DNA of 64,000 nt from Kineococcus xinjiangensis (GTDB lineage Bacteria; Actinomycetota; Actinomycetes; Actinomycetales; Kineococcaceae), in the NCBI RefSeq assembly GCF_002934625.1, contig NZ_PTJD01000006.1:186001-250000 (forward strand). The letters run 5' to 3'. This document shows positions 50,908 through 59,950 of this stretch, piece by piece. The notes beneath the pieces are model-generated. The model made no database searches, had not been told where the DNA came from, and saw nothing but the letters and a program-made list of their open reading frames with translations. The position numbers were made by a program, and so were the translations under genes. Position 1 is the stretch's first letter. Each line of letters starts with the position of its first letter.

Positions 50908-53670
50908 GTGGCCAGACGCGACGAAGCAGGCTCGAGGAGCGGCGCCGCCAACCCCGGCCCGATCCTCAACGGGCTCCCCAGCCAGCTGCCGGACATCGAC
51001 CCGGACGAGACGGCGGAGTGGCTCGCCTCGCTCGACGGTGTGGTGGACGAGCGCGGCCAGAACCGGGCCCGCTACCTCATGCTCCAGCTGCTGCAGCGCG
51101 CTCGGGAGCGCCAGGTCGGCGTCCCCAGCCTCACGGCGACGGACTACATCAACACCATCGGCCCGGAGCAGGAGCCGTGGTTCCCCGGCGACGAGGAGGT
51201 CGAGCGCCGCTACCGCGCCTGGATCCGCTGGAACGCGGCGATCATGGTGCACCGGGCGCAGCGCCCGGGCATCGGCGTGGGCGGGCACCTGTCCAGCTAC
51301 GCCTCCTCCGCGACGCTCTACGAGGTCGGCTTCAACCACTTCTTCCGGGGCAAGGACCACGCCGGCGGCGGCGACCAGATCTACATCCAGGGGCACGCCT
51401 CCCCCGGCGTCTACGCCCGCGCGTTCCTCGAGGGCCGCCTCACGCAGGACCAGCTCGACGGCTTCCGCCAGGAGCGCTCGCACACCGGCGGCGGGCTGTC
51501 CTCGTACCCGCACCCGCGCCTCATGCCGGACTTCTGGGAGTTCCCGACGGTGTCGATGGGCCTCGGCCCGATCAACGCCATCTACCAGGCGCAGTTCAAC
51601 AAGTACCTGCACAACCGCGGCCTGAAGGACACCTCCCAGCAGCACGTGTGGGCGTTCCTCGGCGACGGCGAGATGGACGAGCCGGAGGCGCGCGGCCTGG
51701 CGCACGTGGCCGCCAACGACGAGCTGGACAACCTCACGTTCGTCGTCAACTGCAACCTGCAGCGCCTCGACGGGCCCGTCCGCGGCAACGGCAAGATCAT
51801 CCAGGAGCTGGAGGCGTTCTTCCGCGGTGCGGGCTGGAACGTCATCAAGGTCGTGTGGGGCCGGGAGTGGGACCCGCTGCTGGGGGCCGACGCCCAGGGC
51901 GCGCTCGTGAACCTCATGAACGCCACCCCCGACGGGGACTACCAGACGTACCGCGCGGAGAACGGCGCCTTCATCCGCGAGCACTTCTTCGGCCGCGACC
52001 CGCGGACCGCGAAGCTCGTGGCGAACCTCAGCGACGAGCAGATCTGGCAGCTCAAGCGCGGCGGGCACGACTACCGCAAGGTCTACGCCGCCTACAAGGC
52101 CGCGACCGAGCACCACGGCCAGCCGACGGTGATCCTCGCCAAGACCATCAAGGGTTACGCGCTGGGCCCGCACTTCGCCGGGCGCAACGCCACCCACCAG
52201 ATGAAGAAGCTGACGCTGGAGGACCTGAAGCTCCTGCGCGACAGCCTGCGCATCCCGATCTCCGACGAGGACCTCGAGCGCGACCCGTACCAGCCGCCGT
52301 ACTACCACCCCGGTGACGGCGACGAGACGGTGCAGTACCTGCGCAAGCGCCGCACCGACCTCGGCGGCCCGGTGCCGCAGCGGCGCACGACCAGCTCCGC
52401 CCTGCACCTGCCGGGGCAGGACTCGTACAAGGTCGTCGAGCGGGGCTCCGGCAAGCAGGAGATCGCCACGACGATGGCGTTCGTCCGCCTGCTCAAGGAC
52501 CTCATGAAGGACAAGGAGTTCGGCGAGCGGGTCGTGCCGATCATCCCCGACGAGGCGCGCACGTTCGGGATGGACTCCCTGTTCCCGACGCTGAAGATCT
52601 ACAACCCGCACGGGCAGGAGTACACGTCCGTCGACCGCGACCTGATGCTGGCGTACAAGGAGTCCCCGCAGGGGCGCATCCTCCACGTCGGCATCAACGA
52701 GGCCGGGGCCACCGCGGCGTTCACCGCCGTCGGGTCCTCCTACGCCACGCACGGCCTGCCGATGGTGCCGATCTACATCTTCTACTCGATGTTCGGCTTC
52801 CAGCGGACGGGCGACGCGATCTGGGCGGCGGCGGACCAGATGACGCGGGGCTTCCTCATCGGGGCCACGGCCGGCCGGACCACCCTGACCGGTGAGGGGC
52901 TGCAGCACGGCGACGGGCACTCCCCGCTGCTGGCGTCGACCAACCCGGCGGTCGTCACGTACGACCCGGCGTACGGCTACGAGCTCGGGCACATCGTCCG
53001 CGACGGCCTGCGCCGGATGTACGGGGAGAACGCCGAGAACGTCATCTACTACATCACCGTCTACAACGAGCCGATGGTGCAGCCGGCGCAGCCGGAGGAC
53101 GTCGACGTCGAGGGCATCCTCAAGGGCATGCACCGCATCTCGCGGGCCGAGAACGACGGGCCGCGGGTGCAGCTGCTGGCGTCGGGCGTCGGGGTGCAGT
53201 GGGCGCTGGAGGCCCAGCAGCTGCTGCGCGACGACTGGGGCGTGGCGGCGGACGTGTGGTCGGTGACCTCGTGGAACGAGCTGCGCCGGGAGGCCATCGA
53301 GTGCGAGGAGCACACCTTCCTCAACCCAGGTGAGGAGGCACGGGTGCCGTACGTGACGCGGCGCCTGAAGGAGACCTCCGGGCCGGTGGTGGCGGTCAGC
53401 GACTACATGCGCGCGGTGCAGGACCAGATCAGCAACTGGGTGCCGACGGACTTCGCCTCCCTGGGCGCGGACGGCTTCGGCTTCTCCGACACCCGGCCGG
53501 CGGCGCGGCGGGCCTTCCACATCGACGGCCCGTCGGTGGTGGTGCGCGCGCTGGAGATGATCGCCAAGCGCGGGGAGGGCGACTGGCGCGCTCCGGGCCA
53601 CGCGATCGAGAAGTACCGGCTGCACGACGTGCGGGCCGGCCGCTCCGGCAACGCCGGCGGCGAGTCGTGA
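50908..53670 (+). CDS. aceE: Pyruvate dehydrogenase E1 (homodimeric AceE)
   Basis: Thiamine-diphosphate enzyme that decarboxylates pyruvate and acetylates the lipoyl domain of E2. 920 residues, the usual AceE length. Landmarks: [80 protein letters not shown] (ThDP motif GDG...N), [40 protein letters not shown], and the C-terminal [23 protein letters not shown] 50908 is preferred: GGGAGG lies 9 bases upstream; an in-frame GTG at 50851 near the promoter would add 19 residues. Ends at a 17-bp hairpin. Confidence 0.96.
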   Translation: MARRDEAGSRSGAANPGPILNGLPSQLPDIDPDETAEWLASLDGVVDERGQNRARYLMLQLLQRARERQVGVPSLTATDYINTIGPEQEPWFPGDEEVERRYRAWIRWNAAIMVHRAQRPGIGVGGHLSSYASSATLYEVGFNHFFRGKDHAGGGDQIYIQGHASPGVYARAFLEGRLTQDQLDGFRQERSHTGGGLSSYPHPRLMPDFWEFPTVSMGLGPINAIYQAQFNKYLHNRGLKDTSQQHVWAFLGDGEMDEPEARGLAHVAANDELDNLTFVVNCNLQRLDGPVRGNGKIIQELEAFFRGAGWNVIKVVWGREWDPLLGADAQGALVNLMNATPDGDYQTYRAENGAFIREHFFGRDPRTAKLVANLSDEQIWQLKRGGHDYRKVYAAYKAATEHHGQPTVILAKTIKGYALGPHFAGRNATHQMKKLTLEDLKLLRDSLRIPISDEDLERDPYQPPYYHPGDGDETVQYLRKRRTDLGGPVPQRRTTSSALHLPGQDSYKVVERGSGKQEIATTMAFVRLLKDLMKDKEFGERVVPIIPDEARTFGMDSLFPTLKIYNPHGQEYTSVDRDLMLAYKESPQGRILHVGINEAGATAAFTAVGSSYATHGLPMVPIYIFYSMFGFQRTGDAIWAAADQMTRGFLIGATAGRTTLTGEGLQHGDGHSPLLASTNPAVVTYDPAYGYELGHIVRDGLRRMYGENAENVIYYITVYNEPMVQPAQPEDVDVEGILKGMHRISRAENDGPRVQLLASGVGVQWALEAQQLLRDDWGVAADVWSVTSWNELRREAIECEEHTFLNPGEEARVPYVTRRLKETSGPVVAVSDYMRAVQDQISNWVPTDFASLGADGFGFSDTRPAARRAFHIDGPSVVVRALEMIAKRGEGDWRAPGHAIEKYRLHDVRAGRSGNAGGES

Positions 53671-53688
53671 CCCTGCGCTGAGCGCCTC

Positions 53689-53726
53689 CGAGGAGGGCCG
53701 GTCCCCGTCGGGACCGGCCCTCCTCG
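53689..53726 (+). terminator. Terminator after aceE
   Basis: Perfect 17-bp stem (53689-53705 with 53710-53726) and loop CGTC, 18 bases after the stop. Confidence 0.85.
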
Positions 53727-53781
53727 CACGTCCACCCGTTCCCCCGGCCCCCCGCGCCCTCGCGCCCTCCCGCCCTCGCGC

Positions 53782-53889
53782 CCGGAAAGGACCCTTTCCG
53801 GGGTCGGAGACGGCCCCTGGACCCCGGAAAGGGTCCTTTCCGGCTCCAGGACGCGCGTCAGCCCCGGAAAGGGTCCTTTCCGGGGCTGA
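53782..53889. repeat. Three copies of a 20-bp palindrome in the aceE downstream gap
   Basis: CCGGAAAGGRYCCTTTCCGG at 53782-53801, 53824-53843 and 53864-53883. Each has 9-bp perfect arms around a 2-base centre (AC in copy 1, GT in copies 2 and 3). Copies 1 and 2 also form a 24-bp perfect inverted repeat (53782-53805 with 53820-53843), and copy 3 is embedded in a 15-bp-arm palindrome (53858-53889). Start-to-start spacing is 42 and 40 bases. Confidence 0.95.
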
Positions 53890-53924
53890 GGGCTGAGGGC
53901 TGAGGGCTGAGGGCTGAGGGCTGA
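53883..53924. repeat. GGGCTGA heptamer, six tandem copies
   Basis: Six perfect copies of GGGCTGA from 53883 to 53924. The first copy is the right arm of the third palindrome, whose left arm is the complement TCAGCCC. The block ends 20 bases before the stop of the next, minus-strand gene. Confidence 0.95.
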
Positions 53925-53944
53925 GGCCCGGGGTGGGTGGCGGA

Positions 53945-54628
53945 TCAGCGCCCGGAGCGGTCCGCCCGGGCGATCTGCTCCTCCAGCTCACGCAGCAGCG
54001 GGGCGACCCGGCCGCGGTCGGGGTGCTCTCCGAGAGCGCGCAGGTGCCGGCGGGCCTCCCCGTAGCGGCCGGAGTCGACGGCTGCGGCGACGAGGTGGCG
54101 GCCCGCCTCCACGTCGTGCTCCCGGGGCCGCCAGTGCCCCACCCCGAGGCTGAGGGCCTCGTCGGGCATGCCCGCGTCCCGCAGGATCGACAGCCCCTCG
54201 GCCAGCGCCACGCCGCTGGGGTCGCGGTCGGCGGCGATGCTGAGGCGGCGCAAGGCCCCGTCGCGGTCGTCGGCGACGGAGAGCCGCGCCAGCTCCAGCA
54301 GCGGCCGCCACGCGCGGGGGCTCTGCGCGAGCTCCTCCGCGGTGGCCCACACGGCGTTGTCGGCCGCGCGCTGCGGGTCGCCCGACTGCTGGGCCTCGTG
54401 CCCCTCGGCGGCGCGGGTGCGCACGAGCTCGGCGAGGGTGGAGAACGCGGCCCCGTCGTTGGGGTCCTCCCGCAGGGCCTCGCGCAGGCCGGCCTCGGTG
54501 ACGACCGGCGCCGCGGTGGATCCCTGTGCGCGCCGGGCCCGCTGCGAGGCCGGTCCGGCGGGGGCGTCCGTCCCCGCTCGCGCACCGCGTGGTGCGGACC
54601 TGCGGCGCAGGCGGTCGAGCAGTCCCAT
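53945..54628 (-). CDS. TPR-like helical hypothetical protein
   Basis: 227 residues, [19 protein letters not shown] start, then helix pairs resembling tetratricopeptide repeats (EAGLREALREDPNDGAAFST, SPRAWRPLLELARLSVADDR, ALRRLSIAADRDPSGVALAE, YGEARRHLRALGEHPDRGRV). No signal peptide or TM. The basic amphipathic N-terminus could touch membrane. Likely a scaffold; no function can be assigned. ATG 54628 has GGAAGGGGACGC upstream. Divergent from the FasR-like regulator gene. Confidence 0.75.
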   Translation of the reverse strand: MGLLDRLRRRSAPRGARAGTDAPAGPASQRARRAQGSTAAPVVTEAGLREALREDPNDGAAFSTLAELVRTRAAEGHEAQQSGDPQRAADNAVWATAEELAQSPRAWRPLLELARLSVADDRDGALRRLSIAADRDPSGVALAEGLSILRDAGMPDEALSLGVGHWRPREHDVEAGRHLVAAAVDSGRYGEARRHLRALGEHPDRGRVAPLLRELEEQIARADRSGR

Positions 54629-54787
54629 GCGTCCCCTTCCGTCGGCTGTGCCGAGGTGGCGGTGGTCGTCCAGGCGCTCGAACCCTAGCCCAGACGGGTG
54701 ACGGTGGCCTCGCGCATCGTGAGGGCCGCGGGACGGACGTGCGGGCGGCGAGGGAGCGCCGGGGGCGGCGCACTACGCTGCCCGCCC

Positions 54788-55972
54788 GTGGATCCGGCCC
54801 GCACCGCCCTCTCGGTGGAGACCGTGCGCCGGCTGGAGGCCGCGAGCTCGGCGTTCGGCTCGGCGATCGCGGCCCGGATGGAGGGCTCGCTGCCCTGGTA
54901 CCGGGCGCTGCCGCCGAGCGAGCGCTCGTGGGTGTCGCTGGTGGCCCAGGCGGGGTTCGCGTCGTTCATGCGCTGGCTGCAGGACCCCTCGGTGGCGGTG
55001 GTGCCGGGCGCGGACGTCTTCGGCACGGCGCCGCGGGAGCTGACGCGGGCGGTGACGCTGGAGCAGACGGTGGAGCTGGTCCGGACCGCGATCGACGCCT
55101 GCGAGGAGGGGGTCGACGCCGTCGTGACCGGTGAGGACCTGCCGCGGGTGCGCGAGGCCCTGCTGCGCTACTCCCGGGAGGTCGCCTTCGGCGCCGCGGG
55201 GGTCTACGCCCGGGCCGCGGAGACGCGCGGCGCCTGGGACGCGCGGCTGGAGGCGCTGGTCGTGGACGCCGTGCTGCGCGGGGATCCCGAGGAGACGATC
55301 GGGTCGCGCGCCTCGGCGCTGGGCTGGCACCTGGACGCGGCCGCGACGGTGGTGGCGGGCAGCGCCGGTGACGTCGACGGCGTCGTGCCGCGGGTGCGGC
55401 GGGTGGTCCGCGGCGCCGGCGGGGACTGCCTCGTGGGCGTGCAGGGCGAGCGGCTGGTGGTGGTCCTGGGGGCGGTGGCGGACCCGCTGGAGGTGGCCGC
55501 GGCCCTGGCGGAGTCGGCGTTCGGGCCGGGGCCGGTGGTGGTGGGCCCGCAGGTGCCGGCGCTGCCGCTGGCGGGGCGCTCGGCGCGGGCTGCGCTGGCG
55601 GGGGTGGTGGCCGCACGGGCGTGGCCCGGCGCCCCCCGCCCGGTGCTGGCGGACGACCTGCTGCCGGAGCGGGCGCTGTCGGGGGACGTCGCGGCGCGGC
55701 GGGCGCTCGTGGACCGGGTGCACCGGCCGCTGGCGGCGGCGCAGGGTGCGCTGCTGGAGACGCTGACGTCCTACCTGGAGCACGGCGCGTCGCTGGAGGG
55801 CTGCGCGCGGGCGCTGTTCGTCCACCCCAACACCGTCCGGTACCGGCTGCGCCGGGTGAGCGAGGTCTGCGGCTGGAACCCGGTGGTCCCCCGGGAGCGG
55901 TTCGTGCTGCAACTGGCGCTGCTCCTGGGCAGATTGGCCGCTCCATCGTCACCACGGTCGAACACACCGTGA
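54788..55972 (+). CDS. fasR: FasR-like PucR-family regulator of fatty-acid synthesis
   Basis: 394 residues. The C-terminal PucR HTH is clear: LLETLTSYLEHGASLEGCAR, ALFVHPNTVRYRLRRVSEVC. The N-terminal half (RLEAASSAFGSAIAARMEGS, WYRALPPSERSWVSLVAQAG) matches the regulator that in Streptomyces (FasR) and mycobacteria (Rv2242 position) precedes fabD and activates the FAS-II operon. The place directly upstream of fabD supports this. GTG 54788 (VDPARTALSVETV); TACGCT ends 9 bases upstream. Longer in-frame starts are low-complexity. Confidence 0.88.
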   Translation: MDPARTALSVETVRRLEAASSAFGSAIAARMEGSLPWYRALPPSERSWVSLVAQAGFASFMRWLQDPSVAVVPGADVFGTAPRELTRAVTLEQTVELVRTAIDACEEGVDAVVTGEDLPRVREALLRYSREVAFGAAGVYARAAETRGAWDARLEALVVDAVLRGDPEETIGSRASALGWHLDAAATVVAGSAGDVDGVVPRVRRVVRGAGGDCLVGVQGERLVVVLGAVADPLEVAAALAESAFGPGPVVVGPQVPALPLAGRSARAALAGVVAARAWPGAPRPVLADDLLPERALSGDVAARRALVDRVHRPLAAAQGALLETLTSYLEHGASLEGCARALFVHPNTVRYRLRRVSEVCGWNPVVPRERFVLQLALLLGRLAAPSSPRSNTP

Positions 55973-56008
55973 CGGCGCGCCGACGGGCAGGTGGCCTGAC
56001 GCCTGCGT

Positions 56009-56028
56009 GTTTGTAGGATCCGCACAAC
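56009..56028 (+). promoter_or_regulatory. Candidate FasR/fab operon control element
   Basis: In the 122-bp gap before fabD, TTGT (56011-56014) and ACAA (56024-56027) form an inverted repeat with a 9-base spacer in a locally AT-richer patch (GTTTGTAGGAT...CACAAC). Position suits an activator site for the fab operon. Confidence 0.35.
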
Positions 56029-56094
56029 AACGCGGGTCGAAACTGGTGAGCGTCGTGACCGCGTCGGCGCTCGACGGCAGGGGAGATTGGGTTC

Positions 56095-57060
56095 GTGCTC
56101 GTCATCGTCTGTCCGGGTCAGGGCTCCCAGGTCCCGGGGTTCCTCGCCCCGTGGCTGGAGCTGCCCGGCTTCTCCACCCGCCTGCGCTGGCTCTCCGCCG
56201 TCGCGGGCACCGACCTCGTGGCCCACGGCACGACGTCGGACGCCGAGACCATCCGCGACACCGCGGTGGCGCAGCCCCTCATCGTCGCCAGCGGCCTCGC
56301 CGTGCTGGGCGAGCTCACCGGCGCCGGCGGGGCGCTGCCGGCGGCCCTGACCAGCGGCCACTCGGTGGGTGAGATCACCGCGGCGGCCGCCGCGGGCGTC
56401 CTCACCCCGGAGCAGGCGGTCGTGCTCGTGCGCGAGCGCGGCCGGGCGATGGCCGCCGCGAGCGCCGCGACGCCGACGGGCATGAGCGCCGTCCTCGGCG
56501 GCGACGCCGAGGAGGTCGCGGAGGTCCTCGCCCGCCACGGCCTCACCGCGGCCAACGCCAACGGCGGCGGGCAGGTCGTGGCCGCCGGGACGCTGGAGGC
56601 GCTGCAGGCGCTGGCCGGGGACCCGCCGGCGAAGGCGCGGGTCGTGCCGCTGCAGGTGGCGGGCGCCTTCCACACGGAGCACATGGCCCCCGCGGTGGAG
56701 GTGCTGGCCGGCTACGCCGCGGCGCTGGAGCCGCAGCCCGCCCGCACGCCGGTGGTCTCCAACACCGACGGCGCGGTGCTCACCGACGGACCGGAGGTCC
56801 TGCGCCGCATCGTGGCGCAGGTCAGCCGCCCGGTCCGCTGGGACCTCTGCACCGAGCGCTTCGCCGAGCTGGGCGTGACCGCCCTGCTCGAGCTGGCCCC
56901 GGCGGGCACCCTCGTCAACCTGGCCAAGCGCCAGCTGAAGGGCGTGGAGGTGCTGGCGCTGAAGGCGCCGGAGGACCTCGACCGGGCCCGCGCCCTGGTC
57001 GCGGAGCACGGCGGCACCGGCGCGCCCTCCCCCGACGTCACCGCGGCGGGTGCGCTGTGA
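56095..57060 (+). CDS. fabD: Malonyl-CoA:ACP transacylase
   Basis: Loads malonyl groups from CoA to acyl carrier protein. 321 residues: LVIVCPGQGSQVPGFLAPWL oxyanion segment, SGHSVGEITAAAAAG with nucleophilic Ser90, VRERGRAMAAAS (Arg of the malonate site), ANANGGGQVVAAG and VAGAFHTEHMAPA with the catalytic His. GTG 56095 follows GGGGAGATTGGGTTC. Its stop overlaps fabH (GTGA). Confidence 0.96.
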   Translation: MLVIVCPGQGSQVPGFLAPWLELPGFSTRLRWLSAVAGTDLVAHGTTSDAETIRDTAVAQPLIVASGLAVLGELTGAGGALPAALTSGHSVGEITAAAAAGVLTPEQAVVLVRERGRAMAAASAATPTGMSAVLGGDAEEVAEVLARHGLTAANANGGGQVVAAGTLEALQALAGDPPAKARVVPLQVAGAFHTEHMAPAVEVLAGYAAALEPQPARTPVVSNTDGAVLTDGPEVLRRIVAQVSRPVRWDLCTERFAELGVTALLELAPAGTLVNLAKRQLKGVEVLALKAPEDLDRARALVAEHGGTGAPSPDVTAAGAL

Positions 57061-58115
57061 GCGGCCCCGTGCAGCTGCGCACCGCGCCGTCCCGGCAGGC
57101 GCGCATCCTCGGGGTGGGCGCGCACCGCCCGCCCCGCATCATCGACAACGCGGAGGTGTGCACCTGGATCGACTCCTCCGACGAGTGGATCCAGCAGCGC
57201 ACCGGCATCGTCACCCGCCGCTGGGCGGCCCCGGACGTCAGCGTCGTGGACATGTCCGAGGACGCCGCCGCCAAGGCGCTGGCCGCCGCGGGCCTGACGG
57301 GCCAGGACGTGGACGCGGTCGTCGTGGCGACGGTGTCGCACCTGCAGCAGACCCCCGCGGCCGCGGCGATCCTGGCGGACCGGCTGGGGGCGACCCCGGC
57401 GGCGGCCTTCGACATCTCCGCGGGCTGCGCGGGCTTCTGCCACGGCGTCGCGCTGGCGGGCGACCTGGTGCGCGGCGGCACGGCGACCAACGTGCTCGTC
57501 GTCGGCGTCGACAAGCTGTCCGACTTCACGGACGTCTCCGACCGCTCGACGGCGTTCCTGTTCGCCGACGGCGCCGGGGCCGTCGTGGTGGGCGCCTCGG
57601 AGGAGGCCGGGATCGGCCCGACGGTCTGGGGCTCCGACGGCGGGCAGGCGGACGCCATCCGGTCGAAGGTCTCGTGGCTGCAGCTGCGCCGGGGCGCGGT
57701 TCCGCTGGGCGAGCAGGTGGCCGTGGAGGCCGCGGCCGCCGCGCCGGAGGCCGCTCCGTGGCCGTACCTGGAGCAGGCGGGCCAGACGGTGTTCCGCTGG
57801 GCGGTGTGGCAGATGGCGCCCGTGGCCCAGCGCGCGCTGGACGCCGCGGGGGTGCGCGCGGAGGACCTCGACGCCTTCATCCCGCACCAGGCCAATGCGC
57901 GGATCATCGACGCCATGGTGAAGCAGCTGAAGCTGCCCGACTCGGTGCACGTGGCCCGCGACATCACCGAGATGGGCAACACCTCGGCGGCGTCGGTGCC
58001 GCTGGCGATGGAGCGCGTGCTGGCCGATGGCGAGGCGCCGTCCCGCGGGTTGGCGCTGCTCATCGGCTACGGCGCGGGCCTGTCCTACGCGGCGCAGGTG
58101 GTCCGGCTGCCGTAG
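57057..58115 (+). CDS. fabH: Beta-ketoacyl-ACP synthase III
   Basis: Starts fatty-acid chains by condensing acyl-CoA with malonyl-ACP. 352 residues with the triad: Cys124 in DISAGCAGFCHGVALAGDL, His in AFIPHQANARIIDAMV and Asn in EMGNTSAASVPLAMERVL. SSDEWIQQRTGIVTRRW marks the N-terminal CoA site. GTG 57057 overlaps the fabD stop. Primer choice (branched or straight) cannot be read from sequence. Confidence 0.96.
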   Translation: MSGPVQLRTAPSRQARILGVGAHRPPRIIDNAEVCTWIDSSDEWIQQRTGIVTRRWAAPDVSVVDMSEDAAAKALAAAGLTGQDVDAVVVATVSHLQQTPAAAAILADRLGATPAAAFDISAGCAGFCHGVALAGDLVRGGTATNVLVVGVDKLSDFTDVSDRSTAFLFADGAGAVVVGASEEAGIGPTVWGSDGGQADAIRSKVSWLQLRRGAVPLGEQVAVEAAAAAPEAAPWPYLEQAGQTVFRWAVWQMAPVAQRALDAAGVRAEDLDAFIPHQANARIIDAMVKQLKLPDSVHVARDITEMGNTSAASVPLAMERVLADGEAPSRGLALLIGYGAGLSYAAQVVRLP

Positions 58116-58225
58116 CCCCGGCCACCCGCCTCACGGGTGGCCACGTCCGACTCCCGGCGCGCGCTCCCGCGCTCCGGGCACCACGGCGGGACCGTCGGGT
58201 CCCGTCCGCGACAGAAGGAGAGCGA

Positions 58226-58471
58226 ATGGCCAGCGAGCAGGAGATCCTCAGCGGTCTCGCGGAGATCATCAACGAGGAGACCGGCCTGCCGACCGACAGC
58301 GTCGAGCTCGACAAGTCCTTCACCGAGGACCTCGACATCGACTCCCTGTCGATGATGACCATCGTCGTGAACGCCGAGGAGAAGTTCTCCGTCCGCATCC
58401 CGGACGAGGACGTCAAGAACCTCAAGACGGTCGGCGACGCCGTCTCCTACATCGCCCAGGCCCAGGGCTGA
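58226..58471 (+). CDS. acpP: Acyl carrier protein
   Basis: 81 residues, acidic four-helix carrier. The 4'-phosphopantetheine site is Ser40 in EDLDIDSLSMMTIV. ATG 58226 has an excellent AGAAGGAGAGCGA ribosome site. It shuttles acyl chains between FabD, FabH and FabF encoded beside it. Confidence 0.97.
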   Translation: MASEQEILSGLAEIINEETGLPTDSVELDKSFTEDLDIDSLSMMTIVVNAEEKFSVRIPDEDVKNLKTVGDAVSYIAQAQG

Positions 58472-58562
58472 ACCGCTGCCGGGGCCGCCTCCGCGGCCCC
58501 GGCGCACCGTCCCCCTCCATCCCCATCCCCTCGCTGACCGCTCGTGAAGGAGTTGACCGACC

Positions 58563-59816
58563 ATGACCGCAACCCCACGGCGCGTCGTCGTGACCGGGCT
58601 CGGAGCCACGACGCCCCTGGGTGGCGACGTGGCGTCCACCTGGGAGGCCGCCCTGGTGGGCCGTTCCGCGGCCAGGCCCATCACGGCGGACTGGATCGGG
58701 GAGTACGACCTGCCGATCCGCTTCGCGGCACAGGCTGCGGTGCCGGCCGTCGACGTCCTGACGCGCCAGGAGGTGAAGCGGCTGGACCCCTCGGCGCAGT
58801 TCTCCGTCATCGCCGCCCGTGAGGCCTGGCGCGACGCCGGCAGCCCCGAGGTGGAGAGCACCCGCCTCGGCTCGGCGATCGGCACGGGCATCGGCGGGAT
58901 CTGGACGCTGCTGACGGCGTACGACACGCTCCGGGAGAAGGGCGCGCGCCGCGTGCTGCCCCTGACCGTGCCGATGCTGATGGCCAACAGCTCCACCGCC
59001 GCCGTCAGCCTGGAGTTCGGTGCGGGGGTCGGGGCCCACTCGCCCGTCAGCGCGTGCGCCTCGGGCGCGGAGGCGATCGCCTACGCCCTGGACATGATCC
59101 GCTCGGGCCGCGCCGACGTGGTGATCGCCGGCGGCACCGAGGCGGCGATCCACCCGCTGCCCATCGCCTCGTTCGCCGCGATGCGGGCCATGTCCCAGCG
59201 CAACGAGGACCCGGAGCACGCCTCCCGGCCCTTCGACAGCTCCCGTGACGGCTTCGTCCTCGGTGAGGGCGCGGGCATCCTCGTGCTGGAGGCCGAGGAG
59301 CACGCCCGGGCCCGCGGGGCGCGGATCCACGCGGAGTTCGTCTCCGCGGGCCTGTCGGCCGACGCGCACCACATCACGGCTCCGGAGCCGACGGGCGCGG
59401 GTGCCGCCCGCGCCCTCCGTGACGCCCTGCGCTCCGGCGACCTGCAGCCGTCCGATGTGATCCACGTCAACGCGCACGCGACGTCGACGCCGATCGGTGA
59501 CGTCGCCGAGGTGCAGGGGCTGCGGGCGGGCCTGGGCTCGGCGCTGGACCAGGTGGCCGTCTCGGCGACCAAGTCGATGACGGGGCACCTGCTGGGTGCG
59601 GCGGGGGCGATCGAGAGCGTCCTGACGGTGCTCGCGCTGCGGGAGCGGATCGCGCCGCCGACGATCAACATCGACGACCTCGACCCCGCGGTGGACATCG
59701 ACGTGGTCCGCAAGGACCCGCGGCCGCTGCCGGCGACGGGCGACCTCGTCGCCCTCAACAACGCGTTCGGCTTCGGCGGGCACAACGTCAGCCTGGCGTT
59801 CCGCACGGCGGGCTGA
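58563..59816 (+). CDS. fabF: Beta-ketoacyl-ACP synthase II
   Basis: Elongating condensing enzyme of type II fatty-acid synthesis. 417 residues: RRVVVTGLGATTPLGGDVAS start, Cys165 in SPVSACASGAEAIAYALDMI, His in VNAHATSTPIGD, KSMTGHLLGAAGAIESVLT (Lys and second His) and LNNAFGFGGHNVSLAF. ATG 58563 has GAAGGAG upstream. Last gene of fasR-fabD-fabH-acpP-fabF; ends at a long shared hairpin. Confidence 0.96.
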   Translation: MTATPRRVVVTGLGATTPLGGDVASTWEAALVGRSAARPITADWIGEYDLPIRFAAQAAVPAVDVLTRQEVKRLDPSAQFSVIAAREAWRDAGSPEVESTRLGSAIGTGIGGIWTLLTAYDTLREKGARRVLPLTVPMLMANSSTAAVSLEFGAGVGAHSPVSACASGAEAIAYALDMIRSGRADVVIAGGTEAAIHPLPIASFAAMRAMSQRNEDPEHASRPFDSSRDGFVLGEGAGILVLEAEEHARARGARIHAEFVSAGLSADAHHITAPEPTGAGAARALRDALRSGDLQPSDVIHVNAHATSTPIGDVAEVQGLRAGLGSALDQVAVSATKSMTGHLLGAAGAIESVLTVLALRERIAPPTINIDDLDPAVDIDVVRKDPRPLPATGDLVALNNAFGFGGHNVSLAFRTAG

Positions 59817-59843
59817 GCGGACTCCTCCCGGCCCCGCCGGCAG

Positions 59844-59896
59844 CAGACGACGGAGCGCCCCGCCCCTTCCCCGGGGGCGGGGCGCTCCGTCGTCTG
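59844..59896. terminator. Bidirectional terminator between fabF and the DUF3145 gene
   Basis: Perfect 23-bp stem (59844-59866 with 59874-59896) and a 7-base loop between convergent genes; the longest hairpin found in the window. Confidence 0.9.
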
Positions 59897-59950
59897 CGTG
59901 GGGCCTCGCCGGCCGGGGGCGCCTCCCCGGCCGGCGCGCCGACGCCCGGG

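Noticed and set aside
53782-53889. CRISPR-like array
   Set aside because: Only three repeats, the 20-22 bp spacers are too short, palindromes are complete, and no cas genes are near.
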